From the NCBI RefSeq assembly GCF_033542235.1, contig NZ_JAWRCU010000034.1:1-23867 (forward strand): a stretch of DNA of 23,867 bases, given 5' to 3'. A program made the position numbers and the translations under genes. The notes under the pieces are model-generated. The model did not search any database and was not told where the DNA came from. It saw only the letters and a list, made by a program, of their open reading frames with translations. Source of the DNA: JAWRCU01 sp033542235 (lineage in GTDB: Bacteria; Pseudomonadota; Alphaproteobacteria; Rhizobiales; Rhizobiaceae). Below, piece after piece: positions 1 to 5,652 of this stretch (position 1 is the first letter of the stretch; every line of letters begins with the position of its first letter).

Positions 1-91
1 CGCCCGAAAGCTACTGATCTTCGCCAATGCCGTCGTCGAGCGCGGCACTCCATGGATAAGAAAAGCACCCCAACAGCATCTCGCCCGCTAA
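1..91 (+). CDS. Transposase, C-terminal end only (IS110-family-like), cut by window edge
   Basis: An open frame enters from the left edge (first full codon at position 2) and stops at TAA 89-91. The 29 residues seen contain ARKLLIFANAVVERGTPW, which matches the usual C-terminal end of IS110/IS116/IS902-type DEDD transposases (an R-K-L-L-x-x-x-N-A core followed by a TPW-like motif). The assignment rests on this short stretch from memory of the family, so it is moderate. The same peptide is encoded at the other end of the window on the opposite strand. The gene body lies outside the window, so intactness cannot be judged. Less than 10 nt separates the stop from a palindromic repeat, so the element has almost no 3' non-coding region. 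Confidence 0.65.
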   Translation, partial: ARKLLIFANAVVERGTPWIRKAPQQHLAR

Positions 92-121
92 TGGTTGCGC
101 TTCTCCCACAAGGGGAGAAGG
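1..121 (+). repeat. Left arm of 121-bp perfect inverted repeat
   Basis: Positions 1-121 are the exact reverse complement of 23741-23861, with no mismatch in my base-by-base comparison. The match stops at 122 (G here, A in the other copy read on its minus strand). On the outer side it is limited only by the window edge, so the true repeat is probably longer (the rest of an insertion sequence). It contains the transposase 3' end and one palindrome, 100-120. Confidence 0.95.
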
Positions 122-206
122 GGGAGCCCGACATTTCGCTCGACGCAAATCTCAAATGCCGGAGATTGCCGGAGACGGAAAATGCAGCGCTTGCCTTCTC
201 CAGCTG
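100..206 (+). repeat. RIME-like palindromic intergenic repeat, left copy, partly decayed
   Basis: It begins with the palindrome CTTCTCCC...GGGAGAAG (100-120). It then runs through about 75 bases that align in the same orientation with 23668-23745 near the right end (shared GGGGAGCC, GCAAATC and GGAGATTG blocks). It ends at a degraded second palindrome, CCTTCTCC at about 194-201. The two-palindrome layout resembles rhizobial intergenic mosaic elements. The name RIME-like is by resemblance only. Confidence 0.6.
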
Positions 207-223
207 TGCCCATAGCCGGGTAA

Positions 224-243
224 GGGTGAACGGTGTATCACCC
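224..243. terminator. Small hairpin downstream of the peptidoglycan hydrolase gene
   Basis: GGGTGA (224-229) and TCACCC (238-243) form a 6-bp stem with an 8-nt loop, about 60 nt beyond the stop of the minus-strand gene ending at 302. There is no clear U-run on the minus-strand transcript, so terminator function is only a guess. The rest of 207-301 shows no gene or other signal I can support. Confidence 0.25.
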
Positions 244-301
244 AGAAAACGGAAACGGTGCCTTCCATATCCACCTTCAAAGCCGTCCCGGCATTGTGCG
301 C

Positions 302-2905
302 TCACTCGTCGCCTCCCTGCAGCCCTTCATCAGCCGGCGGCGTGTCGGCGGGCGCTCCGCCTTGCATCGCCGCAGCCGGCGTGGTCGCCCCCTGCGTCGT
401 ATCCATGGCCACCAGCTGCAGCATTGCCTGCCGGTAGGCGACGAACTCCGGCGACGTTTGCACCAGGGTCTTGGCGGTGAGGCCAGGCTGCGAGGCATAC
501 TGCACGGCCTTGCCCGTCATCTTCTTCTCGGCCCAGGCAACGACATAGGCGCAATCCTTGCCGGTGAGGAAAGGATTGGCGCTGATCACCTGGCCACCGA
601 GCACGTCGGAGACGAGCGCATTGCTTGGCGCCGCCAGCGCCTGGTGCGCGCCGTCGGGCCCGAGGAAATGCGCCAGATAGAGCCGGCCGGCGGTGATCGA
701 GTGGCCATAGGCTCTCAGCCGCGCCTCGTTCTCGCGGGCGAGATTGGCGACCATCTCGCGCGAGACGGTCGGGTCGAAACGCAGCGCCAGGATTTCGGCT
801 TCGGACATGGATTTGAAGAGTTCGGGCCGGTAAGTCCTGATCATGCGCAGCCATGTCGACTTGATGAACTGGCCGAGGCCGGCGGCCGTCGAGAGCGGGT
901 TCTGCGCCCTGGCGTTGCCGCCGCTCTCCACATGGATGATGCGGTTGACCATCAGCTCGACCGCCGAGCCGTTCGACCCGGCGGCGACGGCCGAATCGGC
1001 CGAGGTGATGGACGCCTCGGCAACCGCGCTGCCGAGCGGATCGACCGCGACGCCGCTCTGGTAGAGCTCGAAATGAAGATGCGGGCCGGTCGACAGGCCG
1101 CTCGTGCCGACATAGCCGATCACGTCCCCGGCCTTGACCTCGACGCCGACTTTGATGCCGTCGGCGAGGCGGCTCATATGTGCATAGGCCGTCGCCTTGC
1201 CCCCGCCGTGATCGATCTTGACGACGTTGCCGTAGCCCTGGCCATCGCCGGCAAACGCGATCTTGCCGTCGAAGGCGGCCATGACAGGCGTGCCAACCGG
1301 CGCGCCCCAGTCGACCCCCTTGTGGATGCGGACCTGGTGCAGGATCGGATGCATGCGCGGCCCGAAGGTCGAGGTTAGCACGCCCTGCACCGGCGTCACC
1401 ATGCCGTTGGTCACGGTAACGCTGTGCGTTGCATCCTTCTCCGACATGCAGGCGAAATCGGCGCCGGGTTGCGGCTGATAGACGAAGCACTCGAAATCGC
1501 GGTCGACGCCGTGGATCGCGACATAGAGCACGCGGCCGGACATACCGCCCTGGCCACGGCCGGTCTTGGCGAAGGCGAGCACCAGCCGGTCGTCCTTGGT
1601 TGCTCGCGCCTGCAGGTCGAAGGCACGCGAGACCAGCATGATCGCTTCGCCCGTGACGCTGCTCGGCACGCTGTTGCGGGTCGCCGTCGAGTAGATTGCG
1701 TCGAGCAGGCGATAGCTCTGCGGCTGCGCGGCCGTCTCCTGGTTCTGGGCATATTGCGACAGGTCGTCATTGATCCAGGGATCTGCGCCAGGGACGAAAG
1801 TGCCGTCATCGCCGCGTGCGATTGTGCCGAGATATTTGTCCGTGGAGTTGATCGAGGCTTGCACCAGCTGAGGGCGCGTCCCCTTGCCGCTCGGGCGGTA
1901 GCCGCGCAGGCCGACGACGAACCTGTCGCCCAGCGTTTCGACGCCGATCAGCCGCTTGGCAGCCTCGCCCGCATTCTTGGCGTCCTCGGCGCTGAAACCG
2001 TACTCGGCAACGACGCTGTCGAGCGACCGCTCGCCCTTGACCGAGACAGTGAAATCCTCGACCTGCCGGAAGCGGTCGGGCTCGGGCTTCACCAGATGAA
2101 CGGTCGTGGTGTCGTCGATTGCCGTCTTCTTGAAACTCGGCAGCGCTTCCTGGCCCTGAGTGACCGTCTCGCCCCAGCCGGCGGCCAAGTCGGCATCGGG
2201 ATCGCCGATCTCGCCGGTTGACGGCTGCGCCGGCGCGAGCTTTTCCATCGGAATCCCGTCTTCCGCTGGCGGCGCCTCCACCGGTACCGGCTGGTTCGCC
2301 CCTCCTTCAAGGTCGTCCTGTCCGGCCACCGGAACCAGCACCTCGTCCGCATCGGGATCGCTGGGCGCGGCGTTGTCGGTGGGCTGCTGCTGTTGCGATG
2401 GTGCCTGGGTCGGCGCGGCCGGCGCGATGCTCACGGCCGGCTTGCCGCGGGCGCTCTGCGACTGGAAGAAGGCGAAATCTTCCGGGCTCGACGGCAACGC
2501 CGTGATGCGCTCGCTCGCCGAGAGCATGACATCGGACATCACCTCGACGCTGTCGGGAAGCGCGGCCTGCTTCAGCTCCGGCTTGACTTCGACCTCTCTC
2601 AGCTTGCCGTTCGCCTCGCCGGCATCGCCGAGCCTTATGATCAGTGGATCGCCGGCGAGATCGATGATCGGGTTGACGAAAACCGGCTTCTGCTCGGCCG
2701 CGGGGGCAATCTTCTGTGCGGGAAGCTCGGTTCTCGAGGCTGGGGCCTCTGGCGTGGGAGTCCAGTAAGCAAGAAGACCTGCGCTGCCGAAGCCGATGGC
2801 GGCCGTTCCCAACGCAGCGCCGAGGATACGTTGCCGGAGCCTGCGCGCGCGACGCTCCTCGGCCTCGACCCGTTTCGCCCGGAAGCTGCGGTCGATCTCA
2901 TGCAT
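302..2905 (-). CDS. Membrane-anchored bifunctional peptidoglycan hydrolase: M23 endopeptidase + lytic transglycosylase
   Basis: This 867-residue protein has a basic cytoplasmic N-terminus and one membrane segment at about residues 28-47. An acidic Pro/Gln-rich linker and a LysM/OapA-like middle region follow. An M23 (LytM) domain then carries the zinc motifs HKGVD (H528, D532) and HLH (H609, H611). A transglycosylase SLT-like domain has the presumed catalytic Glu in HVESGG (E660) and the family motif AGLGQF. M23 enzymes cut peptide cross-links and SLT domains cut glycan strands, so one periplasmic protein could open both bond types. All key residues are present. It lies 21 nt downstream of the DUF1036 gene on the same strand, probably in one operon. 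Envelope-spanning machines such as T6SS often need a dedicated wall hydrolase. A role for this one in the nearby T6SS or Ton-like system is inference from position. The start at 2905 has only a weak ribosome site. Confidence 0.88.
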   Translation of the reverse strand: MHEIDRSFRAKRVEAEERRARRLRQRILGAALGTAAIGFGSAGLLAYWTPTPEAPASRTELPAQKIAPAAEQKPVFVNPIIDLAGDPLIIRLGDAGEANGKLREVEVKPELKQAALPDSVEVMSDVMLSASERITALPSSPEDFAFFQSQSARGKPAVSIAPAAPTQAPSQQQQPTDNAAPSDPDADEVLVPVAGQDDLEGGANQPVPVEAPPAEDGIPMEKLAPAQPSTGEIGDPDADLAAGWGETVTQGQEALPSFKKTAIDDTTTVHLVKPEPDRFRQVEDFTVSVKGERSLDSVVAEYGFSAEDAKNAGEAAKRLIGVETLGDRFVVGLRGYRPSGKGTRPQLVQASINSTDKYLGTIARGDDGTFVPGADPWINDDLSQYAQNQETAAQPQSYRLLDAIYSTATRNSVPSSVTGEAIMLVSRAFDLQARATKDDRLVLAFAKTGRGQGGMSGRVLYVAIHGVDRDFECFVYQPQPGADFACMSEKDATHSVTVTNGMVTPVQGVLTSTFGPRMHPILHQVRIHKGVDWGAPVGTPVMAAFDGKIAFAGDGQGYGNVVKIDHGGGKATAYAHMSRLADGIKVGVEVKAGDVIGYVGTSGLSTGPHLHFELYQSGVAVDPLGSAVAEASITSADSAVAAGSNGSAVELMVNRIIHVESGGNARAQNPLSTAAGLGQFIKSTWLRMIRTYRPELFKSMSEAEILALRFDPTVSREMVANLARENEARLRAYGHSITAGRLYLAHFLGPDGAHQALAAPSNALVSDVLGGQVISANPFLTGKDCAYVVAWAEKKMTGKAVQYASQPGLTAKTLVQTSPEFVAYRQAMLQLVAMDTTQGATTPAAAMQGGAPADTPPADEGLQGGDE

Positions 2906-2926
2906 CGGAGCGCGTTTCCACGGGCG

Positions 2927-3397
2927 TCAACCGGCGTAGGGCTCCCTTAGGTAGAGCGTCCACCGCACCTGGTCCTTGGTGTCCACCTCCATGAAGCGCA
3001 CCTTCTCGAAACCGCGCTGCCAGCAGGAATCCGTTCCTTCGATGGTGAAGCGCTTCGGCGCAACGCACATATCGAAAGTCCGGAAGCCCTCAGCGAGAAT
3101 GGGTTGGCCGAACACGTCGGACGCGTAGACGTAGATATATTTGTTGGCGAGCTCTTCCTTGATCACGTCCACGCATCGGTTGGCGCCAATCGTCCACCAA
3201 CCTTCGGAGACGATGGTCCCGTTTGGCGCTGCCTTGGCGATGGCGAGGTTCACGGCGTCCAGGGTCTGGTTGCAGACCGCGAATTGCGCCCTGGCCGGCA
3301 GGACCGATGCCAGCGTCAGGATCATGACGCCGAAAACAGCGCAGAGCCCCCGGCTGGAGCGGTCACGAAGGAAAATACGTATTGCCTGCCCGACCAT
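2927..3397 (-). CDS. Secreted DUF1036 family protein
   Basis: This 156-residue protein begins with a basic stretch and a hydrophobic core, and a likely signal-peptidase site follows PARA at about residue 37. The mature part has the DUF1036 pattern: CNQT near the start, EGWW with a following C, a YVYA-type block, and later paired cysteines (five Cys after the signal). DUF1036 proteins are short exported proteins of unknown function in alphaproteobacteria and cyanobacteria. The cysteines suggest disulfides and a periplasmic location. The gene precedes the double wall hydrolase by 21 nt and is divergent from the ExbB/ExbD/TonB-like operon, so it may share a control region with that operon. I see no catalytic motif and offer no reaction. 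Confidence 0.75.
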   Translation of the reverse strand: MVGQAIRIFLRDRSSRGLCAVFGVMILTLASVLPARAQFAVCNQTLDAVNLAIAKAAPNGTIVSEGWWTIGANRCVDVIKEELANKYIYVYASDVFGQPILAEGFRTFDMCVAPKRFTIEGTDSCWQRGFEKVRFMEVDTKDQVRWTLYLREPYAG

Positions 3398-3632
3398 GCC
3401 CTGAAGCCGCCGAAAGTGATGCGGAGCGCCTTGTCTCGTCGCAATGAAAGCGACGCCTCATGCTGTCCGCGACATGCGCTCGAATTGTGGCTCACCGCCG
3501 CGAAATCTGCAATTGCCGCTGCCGGAAGCCTGTCGGCGCCGCTCACATCTTTTCGTTTGCCTCGGACTAGACCATAGTAGTTCCCGGGGGCCCCGACGGA
3601 GGCCGTCTGCTGCTGGTTCTGGTGAGGCGCCG
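3398..3632. promoter_or_regulatory. Divergent intergenic region between DUF1036 gene and ExbB/D/TonB-like operon
   Basis: This 235-bp gap separates two gene groups facing away from each other, so promoters for both must lie here or within the flanking genes. I could not identify a convincing -35/-10 pair or a sigma-54 signature. A 5-bp GACGG/CCGTC hairpin at 3595-3607 sits just upstream of the plus-strand start. Open frames crossing the gap show no family features. Confidence 0.45.
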
Positions 3633-4082
3633 ATGATCCTGCGTGTTGCGGTCTTCCTGAGGGCGATTGCCATCTTGTCCATGCTGGCCATCTTGTCCGC
3701 AATGCTTGTCGCGCGCCCTGCCGGGGCGGACGACAAGGCGATCGCGATCGAGTTGAACAAGGCCACCGACACCGATGCAGGCTGCCGCCTGACATTCGTC
3801 GTCAAGAACGCCACGCCGTCGCTTCTCGAGAAAACCTCATACGAGATCGCCGCGTTCGATGCCAAAAAGACCGTGATGAAGCTGCTGGTCTTCGAGTTCG
3901 GCCGGCTGCCGGCCGGCAAGACCAAGGTGGTCGAGTTCGCGCTCGCCGGCGTCGGCTGCACCGGGATTTCCCGCATCCTGGTCAATACCGCGCCGGAATG
4001 CATCGCCGACGGAGCGGCGTCTACCATATGCATCGACGCGCTGCGGACGAGCTCGCTTTCCGAGATCCTCTTCGATCAATAG
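3633..4082 (+). CDS. Small exported cysteine-containing protein of unknown function, first gene of Ton-like operon
   Basis: I do not recognise the family. The 149-residue product has a long hydrophobic N-terminus (about residues 5-30) ending in PAGADD, consistent with a signal peptide cleaved after AGA. The mature part is about 115 residues with four cysteines: one early, one central, and two in the last third, in ECIADG and ICIDAL. It looks like a small beta-rich periplasmic domain. The ATG at 3633 is chosen because the signal peptide starts right after it and GTGAGG lies about 6 nt upstream. An upstream in-frame extension to 3444 encodes basic, low-quality sequence. The stop is 9 nt before the ExbB start, so it is almost certainly co-transcribed with the proton-channel genes and is a candidate periplasmic partner of that complex. 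Confidence 0.75.
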   Translation: MILRVAVFLRAIAILSMLAILSAMLVARPAGADDKAIAIELNKATDTDAGCRLTFVVKNATPSLLEKTSYEIAAFDAKKTVMKLLVFEFGRLPAGKTKVVEFALAGVGCTGISRILVNTAPECIADGAASTICIDALRTSSLSEILFDQ

Positions 4083-4091
4083 GCGGCGCCC

Positions 4092-4790
4092 ATGATCGAC
4101 ATAATGGTACGTCAGCTCCATTCGATCGGCGGCCCGGTGTTGATCACGCTGCTCCTTATCTCCGTCATTGCGACCGCGACGGCGATCTACAAGCTTCTGT
4201 CGCTGCGGCGGCTCGGTGCCGGCCGGCATCGCGTGGCGCGGGAAGTCCTGCAGCACTGGACCGCAGGCGATGCGTCCGGCGCCTACCAGCGTGCCGCGGC
4301 CGACAGCGCAGCGCTGAGCCGTGTCGTCGGCGAAGCAATCAACGGTGTCTGGCGTTGGCCGAACGACAAGGATCGCGCCCGCGAGATGGCGACAGGCACG
4401 GCTCTCTCGCTGCTCGATGCGATGAACCGCCACGTGCGCGTGCTCGAGACCTCCGTGCAGGCGGCCCCGATGCTCGGCCTGCTCGGCACCGTGCTCGGCA
4501 TGATCGCCGCCTTCAACGAGATGTCGGTCGGCGGTGGCGCAGTAGACCCGACCGAGCTCGCCGGCGGCATCTGGGTGGCGCTGTCGAGCACCGCGCTCGG
4601 GCTTGCGATCGCCATTCCGTTCTATTTCTTCACGAGCTGGATCGAGGGGCGCATCGAACGCGAGCGCGCGGCGATGGACACGGCGATCCTCACCATCGTC
4701 TACGGGCCGGGAGTCGATCTTGCCAATCAGCCGGGAGCGGAGGCCGCTGTGCCTCTGCAGGCGCCGCAGACCATTCCGTTGAGGCGGTGA
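4092..4790 (+). CDS. ExbB/TolQ/MotA-family proton channel subunit
   Basis: This 232-residue protein has the ExbB/TolQ layout: a first membrane helix at about residues 13-33, a long cytoplasmic stretch, then two helices. The helix 2 region carries the conserved APMLGLLGTVLGMI motif and helix 3 carries ALSSTALGLAIAIP. ExbB/TolQ proteins form a pentameric channel that uses the proton motive force, with an ExbD/TolR dimer in the pore, to drive a TonB/TolA-like effector across the periplasm. The gene is second in a five-gene operon with gaps of only 3-11 nt, including two ExbD-like genes and a TonB-like gene. No tolA/tolB/pal or TonB-dependent receptor is nearby, so the classical Tol and siderophore roles are not supported by context. 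Confidence 0.92.
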   Translation: MIDIMVRQLHSIGGPVLITLLLISVIATATAIYKLLSLRRLGAGRHRVAREVLQHWTAGDASGAYQRAAADSAALSRVVGEAINGVWRWPNDKDRAREMATGTALSLLDAMNRHVRVLETSVQAAPMLGLLGTVLGMIAAFNEMSVGGGAVDPTELAGGIWVALSSTALGLAIAIPFYFFTSWIEGRIERERAAMDTAILTIVYGPGVDLANQPGAEAAVPLQAPQTIPLRR

Positions 4791-4795
4791 CGGGA

Positions 4796-5227
4796 ATGGG
4801 CGCCATCCAGCTTCGCCAGCCCAGGAAGAAAAAAGGCATGAGTTTCATGCTGATTCCGCTGGTCGACGTCATCTTCCTGCTGCTCACTTTCTTCATGCTG
4901 TCTTCCAACCTCGCGCCTTATTCGGCCCTCATGCTCGGCAGCTATCAGCGCGAAGCCGGTGCTCCGGCCGAGCCCGTGAAAGCAAGGCCGGGCGAGCTGC
5001 AGCCGGACGTCATCCTCACCGTGTCGGCCGGAGAGGTGAGGGCGAACGGGACCACTCTGCCGCTCAAGGATTTTCTGGGTGAGGCGAAGCGACTGAAGGA
5101 GAGCGGTGCCGAACGCGTGGTCGTGTTCGTGAGGCCCTCGGCGACCGCCCAGGACATCGTCAGCGTGCTCGAGGCGCTGAAGCGGATGGCTTTCGCCTCG
5201 GTCACGGTGCGGACGCGCCAAGGCTGA
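4796..5227 (+). CDS. ExbD/TolR-family protein with conserved membrane aspartate
   Basis: This 143-residue protein has a basic cytoplasmic N-terminus, a single membrane helix containing the hallmark PLVDVIFLLLTFFML (Asp24 is the expected protonatable residue), and a periplasmic ExbD/TolR-type domain with VxVxPxA-like and ALK blocks near the end. It should pair with the ExbB protein encoded 5 nt upstream. The ATG at 4796 is used. A GTG at 4787 in the same frame overlaps the exbB stop and is an alternative start that would add three residues. GAGG at 4781-4784 could serve either. It differs from the next gene product, which lacks the Asp. Confidence 0.92.
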   Translation: MGAIQLRQPRKKKGMSFMLIPLVDVIFLLLTFFMLSSNLAPYSALMLGSYQREAGAPAEPVKARPGELQPDVILTVSAGEVRANGTTLPLKDFLGEAKRLKESGAERVVVFVRPSATAQDIVSVLEALKRMAFASVTVRTRQG

Positions 5228-5238
5228 AAGGCGGGATT

Positions 5239-5649
5239 ATGCAGCGATTGAAGCGAGAGCGGCAGAAGCTTGATTTCCCCTTCGCCTTCATCAACATCAT
5301 CCTGCTTCTGCTGTTCTTCTTCATCGTCACCGGCTCGATCGTCGGCAAGAACGAGACGCGGGTTGCGCCGCCGCTGACCAGCCGCCTGACCACGGAACGG
5401 CTGCCGAGGCCGCTGCTCGTGATGGACAAGGCCGGCGCGCTCTTTCTCGACGAGGTTCCGACGAGCCTGCCTGACGCAATTGCACGCATGAAGCGTGTCG
5501 GGAGCGATGCCCCCGAGCAAGCCCGAACCCTGAACGTCATCGCCGACCGCACTTTGCCGGCTGTGCGCTTTCTCGACATCGTCGAGGCGATCCGCCAGGC
5601 GGGCGTGCCGGTGCGGATCGTGACGCTCGACGCGCAGGCGAAGGGATAG
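5239..5649 (+). CDS. Second ExbD/TolR-like protein, membrane Asp replaced by Asn
   Basis: This 136-residue protein has the same architecture and size as its upstream neighbour: a short basic N-terminus, one membrane helix (FAFINIILLLLFFFIV, about residues 14-32) and a small periplasmic domain ending in an ExbD-like VxxxxLDIVEAIRQAGV segment. Aligned on the helix, the position of the conserved Asp holds Asn19, which cannot be protonated in the same way. ExbD/TolR work as dimers, so an Asp/Asn heterodimer with the preceding protein is plausible. An Asp at residue 12 lies just before the helix and might substitute. The gene starts 11 nt after the first exbD and ends 3 nt before the TonB-like gene. 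Confidence 0.85.
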   Translation: MQRLKRERQKLDFPFAFINIILLLLFFFIVTGSIVGKNETRVAPPLTSRLTTERLPRPLLVMDKAGALFLDEVPTSLPDAIARMKRVGSDAPEQARTLNVIADRTLPAVRFLDIVEAIRQAGVPVRIVTLDAQAKG

Positions 5650-5652
5650 GGC

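Noticed and set aside
52..480. 142-codon plus-strand frame at the left end
   Set aside because: It runs through the inverted repeat, the palindromic repeat and the end of the hydrolase gene. It has repeat-derived sequence and no coding character.
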